The position numbers and the translations under genes are program-made. Below, piece by piece: positions 17,035 through 25,506 of a stretch of 64,000 nucleotides of DNA (its first letter is position 1; each line of letters starts with the position of its first letter). The stretch is from GYS-P2D sp964522505. Its GTDB lineage: Bacteria; Bacteroidota; Bacteroidia; Chitinophagales; Saprospiraceae. The stretch lies in NCBI GenBank assembly GCA_964522505.1, contig CAZFWJ010000003.1:1-64000 (forward strand), in the 5' to 3' direction. The notes under the pieces were generated by a model. That model did not search any database, was not told where the DNA came from, and worked only from the letters and a program-made list of their open reading frames with translations.

Positions 17035-18228
17035 ATGAATCTTTCTGATCCGATAAAACTACCGTGCGGTGTAACAGTCTCGAATAGAATAGGGAAGTCC
17101 GCATTAAGCGAAGGAATGGCGCATCCAGATGGCAGGCCATCTGCTGCCTTGTTCAAGTTATATGAAGAGTGGGGGAAGAGTGAAGCTGGAATCCTCTTTA
17201 CGGGCAATGTGATGGCAGATAAGAGGCATCTTGTTAATGCTAATGTGATGATTGCAGAAGACGAAGTGTTTCTGGAGGATTATAAGACGCTTGCCAAGAA
17301 TGCGCAAGCCAATGGGTCACAATTATGGATGCAGATTAACCATCCTGGACGACAAGCGCCGAAGTATTTAGATCCAGCTCCAGTAAGTGCATCAGATGTG
17401 GCTATGCCCAGCAGTGTTTATATACAACCGACACCACTGAGCGAAGAGGATATATGGGATGTCATAGATCGATATGGTAACAGTGCACTCATAGCCAAGA
17501 GAGCTGGTATGACGGGCGTACAGATACATGGAGCCCACGGATACTTAGTGAGTCAGTTCCTATCGGGATTAACTAATAAAAGAACGGATCAATGGGGCGG
17601 AAGTCTTCAGAATCGAGCACGGTTTGCCCTGGAGATCTATCGCAATATCAGAGAGAAAGTAGGCGATGATTTTCCTGTTGGAATCAAGATTAATTCTGCA
17701 GACTTCCAGCGTGGCGCATTCACAGAAGAGGAGTCCATGGAAGTAATTAAAATGCTGGATGCAGAACAGATGGACTTAATAGAGGTGTCCGGAGGCACTT
17801 ACGAACGTGCTGCCATGGTAGGCACTATGCAAAAGGAAAGTACCAAGAAGCGAGAAGCATACTTCATTGAATTCATTGCTAAGGTCAAAGAATTGGTGTC
17901 GACGCCGCTTATGCTGACGGGGGGATTTAGAACCCGACGAGTAATGCAAGAAGCACTAGACAATAAGGCGGTGGACCTTATCGGATTGGGTAGGCCCTTC
18001 TGTATGTATCCGCACCTAGCTAAGGAGCTAATCAATGGATCTCGCAACAACTGTAGCGGCCCAGATGTCCGTACAGGAGTTGATAAGATTGATATGAGTG
18101 GTATGCTTGTTACTCCATGGCATATGTTTCAATTACATCGGATAGGACAAGGTTTAGCACCTGATCCAGAGATGGACCCATGGATGGTTTATGAGAAAAT
18201 TACTGGCAAATCTCGACCAACGGCATAA
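17035..18228 (+). CDS. NADH:flavin oxidoreductase, old yellow enzyme family
   Basis: An FMN-dependent TIM-barrel reductase (397 residues) of the old yellow enzyme group, usually acting on alpha,beta-unsaturated carbonyl compounds. Visible signatures are WMQINHPGRQ (flavin and substrate contacts), IHGAHGYLVSQFLS with the following NKRTDQWGGS (the typical OYE fingerprint), VGIKIN, and TGGFRT with GLGRPF near the phosphate site. It lacks the extra iron-sulfur domain of 2,4-dienoyl-CoA reductases. The natural substrate is unknown and there is no pathway context. Confidence 0.9.
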   Translation: MNLSDPIKLPCGVTVSNRIGKSALSEGMAHPDGRPSAALFKLYEEWGKSEAGILFTGNVMADKRHLVNANVMIAEDEVFLEDYKTLAKNAQANGSQLWMQINHPGRQAPKYLDPAPVSASDVAMPSSVYIQPTPLSEEDIWDVIDRYGNSALIAKRAGMTGVQIHGAHGYLVSQFLSGLTNKRTDQWGGSLQNRARFALEIYRNIREKVGDDFPVGIKINSADFQRGAFTEEESMEVIKMLDAEQMDLIEVSGGTYERAAMVGTMQKESTKKREAYFIEFIAKVKELVSTPLMLTGGFRTRRVMQEALDNKAVDLIGLGRPFCMYPHLAKELINGSRNNCSGPDVRTGVDKIDMSGMLVTPWHMFQLHRIGQGLAPDPEMDPWMVYEKITGKSRPTA

Positions 18229-18313
18229 GTATTAAATATTTGTGAATGCCCAACACTTAAGGCTTAGATCACGTCTTATTCACGTATCATCCCCAATAAT
18301 CTGATTTTTAATC

Positions 18314-18997
18314 TTGATATATAGACGTATTTCATATTGCTTGCTTGCTTCGATTGTGACGCTCCTACTCACTGTAGATTGGTGTAATGCTCAGACTTCA
18401 GTAGCTAATGACAGAGATTGGAAGCTTATGAAAGAAACAGAGCAATATTCTATCTATGCTCGCAAACTCCACAGCTCAAAATTTAAAGAAATAAAGGTCA
18501 AAGGACGTATTCAATCGTCTTTATCTGCTCTAGTAATGGCACTCGAAGACATCGATTATCAAAAACAGTGGGTATTGCGCACGCTGGACGCATATGAAAT
18601 AGAACAACTTGGTGTTGGGAAGTATCACTTCTACCTCAGTACGGATATGCCATTTCCGGTGTCCGATCGAGATTTAGTCTGTTACTATGAGCGAACGCAA
18701 GATCCTGATACGAAGGTAGTTACCACCAAATCTTATGCAACCCCAGAGTTGATACCTAAACAGAAGAATCTTGTTCGGATCCCTTCATTTGACTCATACT
18801 ACATCCTATCACCAGATGACGAGGGGTGGTTAGATATGGAATATTTCCTAAGGATAGACCCAGGAGGGGCACTTCCTGCTTGGGTAGTCAACTTAGCAGC
18901 TACAACTGGCCCTAATAGCACAATGCGCGCACTCTACAAGGTGATAGCTTCTGGCAAATATGACGATGTTATCGTGGAAGGAGTAGTAGAACCATAA
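18314..18997 (+). CDS. Exported START-domain (SRPBCC-fold) protein
   Basis: A 227-residue protein with an N-terminal hydrophobic export signal (to about residue 26, ending CNAQ) and a START-like lipid-binding fold. Family features include the DWKLMKETEQYSIYAR opening, DIDYQKQWV, the PFPVSDRDLV motif and a closing amphipathic helix (PNSTMRALYKVI). START domains hold a hydrophobic ligand in a cavity, so a periplasmic lipid-binding or transfer role is possible but unproven. Only TTG is available as a common start codon at the N-terminus; no in-frame ATG or GTG would keep the signal peptide. Confidence 0.75.
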   Translation: MIYRRISYCLLASIVTLLLTVDWCNAQTSVANDRDWKLMKETEQYSIYARKLHSSKFKEIKVKGRIQSSLSALVMALEDIDYQKQWVLRTLDAYEIEQLGVGKYHFYLSTDMPFPVSDRDLVCYYERTQDPDTKVVTTKSYATPELIPKQKNLVRIPSFDSYYILSPDDEGWLDMEYFLRIDPGGALPAWVVNLAATTGPNSTMRALYKVIASGKYDDVIVEGVVEP

Positions 18998-19137
18998 TTC
19001 CAAATATTAGTTGAGACATCAAGTTTTTACTCTTATCCTATCTTTCCTCTTTTAGTAGACTAAGACCATGGCTCAATTCATTTTTCAGTTGGTTGTGGAT
19101 TTACTGTATTAAACAGATCATTGGATACAGAACATTG

Positions 19138-19145
19138 TATTTTTG
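19138..19145 (+). promoter_or_regulatory. -7 box (TATTTTTG) of lysA
   Basis: Exact TAnnTTTG match that would start transcription about 12 bases before the lysA ATG. The -33 element is unclear. Confidence 0.4.
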
Positions 19146-19162
19146 CATGCTAATATTTAATC

Positions 19163-20422
19163 ATGCAGATAGTTAACGGTTCTTACAGGTTCAGCGGCGA
19201 GGTAGATGCCCTGGAAGTAGTGGAGCAGTATGGCTGCCCACTTTATGTTTATGATTACGATATCATCGAGCGTCAATATAAACGATTGACAGATGCATTT
19301 AGTGGAGTGAAACTCAAGATAAACTATGCGTGCAAATCCTTAACTAACGTCAATATTCTCAGATTAATCAGGCAATTGGGAGCGGGATTAGATGCCGTTT
19401 CTATTCAAGAGGTTAAACTTGGTTTGCATGCAGGATTTACTGCAGATGAGATATTGTATACGCCTAATTGCGTGAGCTTTGAGGAGATTGAGGAGGCCGT
19501 AGAGCTTGGGGTAAAGGTTAATATTGATAACATTAGCATCTTAGAGCAATTTGGTCAGAAGTACCCTTCATACCCGATATGTGTAAGGATAAATCCACAC
19601 ATCATGGCTGGCGGGAACTCTAAGATTTCAACAGGTCATATTGATTCTAAGTTTGGAATATCTATGTATCAACTTCCTCTTGTAGAACGAATTGTGAAGG
19701 CTACTGGGATGAATGTTGAAGGGCTTCACATGCATACGGGATCTGAAATCCTCGATTCACAAGTATTCTTAAATGGTGCTGAGATCCTATTCAATGCAGC
19801 TAAATCATTCGATGAGTTGACATATATCGATTTCGGAAGTGGCTTCAAAGTGTCCTACAAGGATGATGGTATTGAAACCGATATAGAAGACTTAGGTGAA
19901 AAGATCACTAAGCGTTTCAAAGCCTTTTGTAAAGAATACGGGAGGGAGCTAACATTGAAGTTTGAGCCTGGCAAATATTTGGTCAGTGAGGCGGGATATT
20001 TTTTCGTTAAAACAAACGTAGTTAAACAAACGACGTCCACTGTTTTTGCAGGTGTCGATTCAGGCCTCAATCACTTGATAAGACCTATGTTTTATGATGC
20101 TTATCACAAGATTATTAACGTCAGCAAGCCAGAAGCCAAGAGCAGAATCTATACGGTAGTTGGGTATATATGCGAGACAGATACATTCGGGATTAATCGT
20201 AAGATTAATGAAATCCAAGAAGGCGATGTTCTTTGTTTCAAGAATGCAGGAGCCTACTGCTATCAGATGAGTTCGAATTATAATTCGCGATTTAGGCCCG
20301 CAGAGGTTCTTGTTTATCAGGGCCAAGCTCATTTGATCAGAGAACGAGAGACTTTTGCAGATTTATTGAAGAATCAAATTGAGTTATCGAATCTCATCGA
20401 GGTTCCTGCAGTCGTTTCTTAA
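19163..20422 (+). CDS. lysA: Diaminopimelate decarboxylase
   Basis: Last step of lysine synthesis: PLP-dependent decarboxylation of meso-diaminopimelate to L-lysine in the cytoplasm. The 419-residue protein has the alanine-racemase-like barrel with the PLP lysine Lys58 (YACKS), HMHTGSEI, the glycine-rich phosphate loop FGSGF, EPGKY, and the C-terminal CETDTFG motif that supplies the active-site Cys from the partner subunit. The arginine/ornithine decarboxylases of this fold lack that exact set. valS follows 75 bases downstream on the same strand. Confidence 0.93.
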   Translation: MQIVNGSYRFSGEVDALEVVEQYGCPLYVYDYDIIERQYKRLTDAFSGVKLKINYACKSLTNVNILRLIRQLGAGLDAVSIQEVKLGLHAGFTADEILYTPNCVSFEEIEEAVELGVKVNIDNISILEQFGQKYPSYPICVRINPHIMAGGNSKISTGHIDSKFGISMYQLPLVERIVKATGMNVEGLHMHTGSEILDSQVFLNGAEILFNAAKSFDELTYIDFGSGFKVSYKDDGIETDIEDLGEKITKRFKAFCKEYGRELTLKFEPGKYLVSEAGYFFVKTNVVKQTTSTVFAGVDSGLNHLIRPMFYDAYHKIINVSKPEAKSRIYTVVGYICETDTFGINRKINEIQEGDVLCFKNAGAYCYQMSSNYNSRFRPAEVLVYQGQAHLIRERETFADLLKNQIELSNLIEVPAVVS

Positions 20423-20497
20423 AGGACGATGTATTCGACCGTTGAAAGGATTTGAACAGACAGAGTTATTATCAAGACAAGATTGAAAGAATAGCAG

Positions 20498-23119
20498 ATG
20501 AAGGATTTAGCATCCAGGTATGACCCATCCATCGTTGAAGAGAAGTGGTATAAACATTGGGAAGAAAGTGGTTATTTCCACTCAGAACCAGATGAACGTG
20601 AGTCGTATAGCATAGTCATACCGCCCCCGAATGTTACTGGCGTACTTCATATGGGGCACATGCTGAATAATACAGTGCAAGATATCCTGATTCGTAAAGC
20701 TCGGCTCGATGGCAAGAATGCATGTTGGGTACCAGGCACTGATCACGCTTCGATAGCGACAGAAGCCAAGGTGGTCCGTATGCTTCGTGAGCAGGGTATT
20801 AAGAAGTCTGATTTGACCCGAGAAGAATTTCTTAAACATGCTTGGGCATGGACAGATAAGTATGGGGGAATAATACTTAAGCAATTAAGAAAATTAGGCG
20901 CATCATGCGATTGGGAACGCACGGCGTTTACTATGGATGAACCGCGGTCAGAGGCTGTGATTCAAGCTTTTGTAGATCTATACAATCGAGGGAAGTTATA
21001 TCGAGATTACCGAATGGTTAATTGGGATCCAGAAGGGCAGACCGTACTATCTAATGAGGAGGTCCTACATAAGGACGAAACAACCCGACTGTGTCATGTC
21101 AAGTATCAAGTCGAAGGAACAAATGATCATATAGTTATTGCTACTACTCGTCCTGAGACTATCATGGGAGATACCGCCGTAGCAGTGCATCCTCAAGATG
21201 AACGCTATGAGAAGTACAAAGGCAAAAATGTTATTGTACCGATCGTTAACAGGACAGTACCGATCATTTTCGATGACTATGTCGATCGGGAGTTTGGTAC
21301 TGGAGCGCTCAAAATAACTCCAGCGCATGACCCTAATGACTATGAGATTGGTAAGCGACATAACTTAGAGACTATAGATGTTCTCAATCCTAATGGGACC
21401 TTAAGTGAAGCTGCACAGGTATATATCGGTGATGATCGGGTTATCGCCCGTAAAAAAGTCATTAAGCAGCTCGAAGCAGAGGGATATATAGACAAGATTG
21501 AAGATTATACACATAGTGTCGGTCGATCAGAGCGGACGGATGCGGTAGTCGAGCCGAGGTTATCTCTACAGTGGTATGTAGACATGAAGTCTATAGCCGA
21601 ACCTGCATTAAAGGCCGTGATGACCGATGATATCAAGTTTCATCCAGAGCAACAAAAAAACACCTATCGACATTGGATGGAAAATATCCGAGACTGGTGT
21701 ATCAGTAGGCAGTTGTGGTGGGGCCACCGGATACCAGCATACTATGTTGGCGATGAAGTAGTTGTCGCTACGACAGCTGAAGAAGCACTTAAATTAGCAC
21801 AGAACAAACTTGGCAGTCAGATCACAGCCGATGACCTCAGGCAAGATGAGGATGTCTTGGACACCTGGTTCAGTTCTTGGCTTTGGCCAATTACATGTTT
21901 TGGCGGGTTTAATTCAAAAGAGTTAGACTATTACTATCCCACATCTATTCTTGTAACAGGTTGGGATATCATCTTCCTTTGGGTGGCTCGGATGATTATG
22001 AGTGGTTATGAATGGCAAGGCGATATGCCGTACAAAGAAGTGTATTTCACAGGTATGGTTAGGGATCAGCAACGTCGCAAGATGAGTAAATCTTTGGGTA
22101 ATAGTCCAGATGCACTTAAACTCATCGCAGATTTTGGTGCAGACGGTGTAAGGTTTGGCGTGCTATCCAGTTCTCCGGCAGGAGGTGATTTATTGTTTGA
22201 TGATAAGCTCTGCGAGCAGGGACGAAACTTCTGTAACAAACTTTGGAATGCCTTACGCCTGGTCAAAGGCTGGGAGGTTGATGAGAATCTGCCTATGCCG
22301 GCTGCGAATAAGCTTGCTATTGAGTGGATCGCACAAAAAATGGATGCCACTATATCAGATATAGAATCGGATTATGCCAGCTATAAGCTTTCTGATATGA
22401 CTATGAAGCTGTATTCCTTCATATGGAATGACTTCTGCTCTTGGTTCTTAGAAATGATCAAGCCAGATTATGGCAGCCCAATCGATAGCGGGACTTTAGC
22501 AGCTATACTAGCCATATACGAGCGCATTTGTATTGCGCTTCATCCTCTGATGCCATTCGTAACAGAAGAGATCTATCATAACCTTACCGATAGAGAGGCT
22601 GGCGATGATTGTATCATAGCGACCTTTCCTTTAGCGCAGCATGTCGATTCAGAGCTACTAGCAGATTTTGAAGTGCTTAAGCGATTAGTTTCAAAGGTGC
22701 GAGACACGAGAAATGCTAATCAACTCAAGCCCAAAGAACCATTAAAACTCTATGTCGAATCAGGTGCTAAGACTTTTTTAGTCAAGCCGGAGTTGATTAA
22801 CCTTGTACAGAAGATGGCATTCGTTGAGAACTTTGAAGTGATTGATGAACTGCCCGATAACGGTTCAGCTTTTATGTCTGATAATGAGAAATACTTCTTG
22901 CAGTTTGAGGTTGAAATCAATGTTGAGGAAGAACGCAAGCGCTTACAATCTGAATTGGATTACGCCGTAGGATTCGTTAAGTCTGTGGAGAAGAAGTTGA
23001 GCAACGAACGTTTCGTGCAGAATGCTCCCGAAGCTGTAGTTAACAATGAACGAAAGAAGCTTGCTGATGGTCAGGAAAGGGTAAGGATACTAGAAGAGTC
23101 TTTGGCCAAACTGGTCTAA
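20498..23119 (+). CDS. valS: Valyl-tRNA synthetase
   Basis: Charges tRNA-Val with valine. The 873-residue class I synthetase has the HIGH-type motif HMGH (residues 51-54), an editing domain (about 190-340, with TTRPETIMGDTAV), the DWCISRQLWWGHRIPAYY block, the KMSKS loop (528-532), an anticodon-binding helical domain and the ValS-specific C-terminal coiled coil (about 810-873). Its stop codon shares bases with the stop of the convergent waaA gene. Confidence 0.97.
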   Translation: MKDLASRYDPSIVEEKWYKHWEESGYFHSEPDERESYSIVIPPPNVTGVLHMGHMLNNTVQDILIRKARLDGKNACWVPGTDHASIATEAKVVRMLREQGIKKSDLTREEFLKHAWAWTDKYGGIILKQLRKLGASCDWERTAFTMDEPRSEAVIQAFVDLYNRGKLYRDYRMVNWDPEGQTVLSNEEVLHKDETTRLCHVKYQVEGTNDHIVIATTRPETIMGDTAVAVHPQDERYEKYKGKNVIVPIVNRTVPIIFDDYVDREFGTGALKITPAHDPNDYEIGKRHNLETIDVLNPNGTLSEAAQVYIGDDRVIARKKVIKQLEAEGYIDKIEDYTHSVGRSERTDAVVEPRLSLQWYVDMKSIAEPALKAVMTDDIKFHPEQQKNTYRHWMENIRDWCISRQLWWGHRIPAYYVGDEVVVATTAEEALKLAQNKLGSQITADDLRQDEDVLDTWFSSWLWPITCFGGFNSKELDYYYPTSILVTGWDIIFLWVARMIMSGYEWQGDMPYKEVYFTGMVRDQQRRKMSKSLGNSPDALKLIADFGADGVRFGVLSSSPAGGDLLFDDKLCEQGRNFCNKLWNALRLVKGWEVDENLPMPAANKLAIEWIAQKMDATISDIESDYASYKLSDMTMKLYSFIWNDFCSWFLEMIKPDYGSPIDSGTLAAILAIYERICIALHPLMPFVTEEIYHNLTDREAGDDCIIATFPLAQHVDSELLADFEVLKRLVSKVRDTRNANQLKPKEPLKLYVESGAKTFLVKPELINLVQKMAFVENFEVIDELPDNGSAFMSDNEKYFLQFEVEINVEEERKRLQSELDYAVGFVKSVEKKLSNERFVQNAPEAVVNNERKKLADGQERVRILEESLAKLV

Positions 23120-24330
23120 TCTATAATAGCGTTTGCAATATACTGAATGTCTCGTTCGAGCTTATTTTTACTCAAGGTGTTACCTAAAGATGATGAATCA
23201 ACTGAAGCTAAGGAGCTAACTGTACTTTGTAATTCACTGGATGTAGTGATGCTATATGCCTGCCGTTCCTTTATAAGTTGTTGAGCATAGGCAAATTTCT
23301 GGTAATTAGGACCGAATATAATTGGGACTCCATATGGAACTGCTTCTTGAGCGTTGTGTATGCCTCGACCAAATCCGCCACCGATATAGGCAATACTAGC
23401 ATATCGATAGAGATATTTGAGGATTCCTATTTGATCTACGATTAGTATTGGATCATCTGCTATCTCTTCTATCAGAGAATAAGTCATACTTCTTCCTATA
23501 TGATTTCTGATCATGGCGATCGTCTCATCATCAATATAGTGCGGAACAATAAGTAGTTGATGGGTTTTGATTAACTCCACATAGATAGGGGCGAAAATCT
23601 CAATATCTTCTCGATGAGCGCTGCCTAGTATCAAGGTAGGGCGCCTATTGCAGAATTTTTCAATAAGCTTATCTTTCCATGAACTGTCAGCGTAGTTTAA
23701 TGCAGATAAATACCTCAGTGATTCTGTCAACTTAACATTGCTCAGATTCTGTTGCTCCCTGAAGTATTCAAAGCTCCCTTGGTCTGAAGTGGTTATCAAT
23801 GAAGCATGATCAAAAGTAGGCCTCCAAAGTGCCGCCCACAGAAGTTTTAAGCGCCTGGAGCGATCTATAGTAAGTTCGATCAGATATAATCTGATCTCTC
23901 TCTCAATTATAACTCGGAGAAGGTTAGGCCACATGAAATTGTGAGCAATCACTATTCGATCTGGGTTGATCTCGTCGAGATACCTCTGAACTCTTGAATA
24001 CTGATCGATTGGAGTGTAGCTTAGCGTAGACCATAGATGTGGTTCTTTTTTCAACATGCTATATCCACTATCGGAGAAGAAGCTCAGATGAATATTGCTT
24101 GATGATCTCACTGCCGAAATAACTGGCTTTATACTTTCGTATTCTCCCAATGAAGGGCATATGAATAGGATGTTCAACTTTTCATTCTGAGAGCTTAGAC
24201 CTTGTGTTACAGGGGTTTGCCTTAGTTTTACCCATTCCTTAATTGAGGATTGGATAGGAATGATTCTGTTGATACCAATAATACTACTAACGAACCATCC
24301 ACTGACTCTATAAATTATCTTTGATTTCAA
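23116..24330 (-). CDS. waaA: 3-deoxy-D-manno-octulosonic acid transferase (Kdo transferase)
   Basis: A GT30-family membrane-associated enzyme that adds Kdo from CMP-Kdo to lipid A precursors. The 404-residue protein has an N-terminal membrane-anchor-like segment (WFVSSIIGI), the first GT-B domain with FICPSLGEYESIKPVI, and the C-terminal nucleotide-binding domain with ILGSAHREDIE, IVPHYIDDE and the conserved AYIGGGFGRGIHNAQEA. The start is a TTG. It converges on valS with a 4-base overlap of the two gene ends, and is divergent from rfbB. Confidence 0.9.
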   Translation of the reverse strand: MKSKIIYRVSGWFVSSIIGINRIIPIQSSIKEWVKLRQTPVTQGLSSQNEKLNILFICPSLGEYESIKPVISAVRSSSNIHLSFFSDSGYSMLKKEPHLWSTLSYTPIDQYSRVQRYLDEINPDRIVIAHNFMWPNLLRVIIEREIRLYLIELTIDRSRRLKLLWAALWRPTFDHASLITTSDQGSFEYFREQQNLSNVKLTESLRYLSALNYADSSWKDKLIEKFCNRRPTLILGSAHREDIEIFAPIYVELIKTHQLLIVPHYIDDETIAMIRNHIGRSMTYSLIEEIADDPILIVDQIGILKYLYRYASIAYIGGGFGRGIHNAQEAVPYGVPIIFGPNYQKFAYAQQLIKERQAYSITTSSELQSTVSSLASVDSSSLGNTLSKNKLERDIQYIANAIID

Positions 24331-24447
24331 TATATAAGTTGCTCTCTTGCTGCAATATAGATTGTGAAGTTATTAACATTCATGGGCCTACGCACTTTTC
24401 TCAGATAAAAGTAAATAGAGTAAATTGCATCATCGTAAAAATTCAAC

Positions 24448-25506
24448 ATGCCATTTGATAAGACGATTTTAATTACTGGAGGAGCGGGGTTTATTGGCTC
24501 ACACTGTATTCGATTATTTGTCGAGAAATATCCAAATTATAAGATCATCAATTTGGATGCACTCACGTATGCGGGAAACCTTGAGAATCTAAAAGATATC
24601 CAAGAGAAGGATAACTACACATTTGTGAATGAAAATATTCTCAACGAGGAAGGCATTAATGACTTATTTGGAGATTATCAAATAACGGACCTGATTCATC
24701 TGGCAGCAGAATCACATGTTGATCGATCGATTACAGATCCTTTAGCATTTTTAAAAACAAACATTCTTGGTACAGCTAATCTGTTGAATTCGGCCAAATC
24801 ACATTGGCAGGATTCATATGACGATCATGTTTTTTACCATGTATCGACGGATGAGGTCTACGGGAGTCTTGGTCCTGAGGGATATTTTCATGAGACTACT
24901 GCTTATGATCCACAATCGCCTTACTCAGCGTCAAAGGCAAGCTCGGATCACTTCGTAAGGGCCTATGCCAACACTTATGGGTTGCAGGTTAAAATATCCA
25001 ATTGTTCAAATAACTATGGTCCTAATCAGTTTCCCGAGAAGCTAATTCCGTTAATGCTCAATAATATCAGACACAATAAGAAGTTGCCAGTATATGGCGA
25101 TGGTACTAATGTGCGGGATTGGTTATTCGTGATTGATCATGCCAGAGCTATAGATACGATTTTTCATCAAGGCGTACGTAATGAAACCTATAATATCGGA
25201 GGCAACAACGAATTGCAAAATATTGAGCTTGTTCATTTATTATGCGATCTGATGGATGATAAAATGCAACGAGCAACCGGTACGTCTCGAGAACTGATCA
25301 CTTTTGTAACAGATAGACCAGGACACGATCATCGCTATGCAATCGACAATACTAAGTTGACTTCAAATTTGGGATGGGAGCCCTCAGTAACTGTCGAAGA
25401 AGGAATGAGGGCTACAATAGATTGGTATTGGGACCAGCAGGAATGGATGAATAATGTTACTAGTGGAACTTATATGGATTACTATAAAACACAATACAGT
25501 TGTTAA
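24448..25506 (+). CDS. rfbB: dTDP-glucose 4,6-dehydratase
   Basis: Converts dTDP-D-glucose to dTDP-4-keto-6-deoxy-D-glucose, the entry to dTDP-rhamnose and other deoxysugars of surface polysaccharide. The 352-residue extended SDR enzyme has TGGAGFIGSH (NAD binding, from residue 10), STDEVYG (133-139, with the catalytic Asp-Glu pair), and the Tyr159-x3-Lys163 pair in SPYSASKASS. Its last bases overlap the start of the SLBB export gene. The rfbA, rfbC and rfbD partners are not in the window. Confidence 0.95.
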   Translation: MPFDKTILITGGAGFIGSHCIRLFVEKYPNYKIINLDALTYAGNLENLKDIQEKDNYTFVNENILNEEGINDLFGDYQITDLIHLAAESHVDRSITDPLAFLKTNILGTANLLNSAKSHWQDSYDDHVFYHVSTDEVYGSLGPEGYFHETTAYDPQSPYSASKASSDHFVRAYANTYGLQVKISNCSNNYGPNQFPEKLIPLMLNNIRHNKKLPVYGDGTNVRDWLFVIDHARAIDTIFHQGVRNETYNIGGNNELQNIELVHLLCDLMDDKMQRATGTSRELITFVTDRPGHDHRYAIDNTKLTSNLGWEPSVTVEEGMRATIDWYWDQQEWMNNVTSGTYMDYYKTQYSC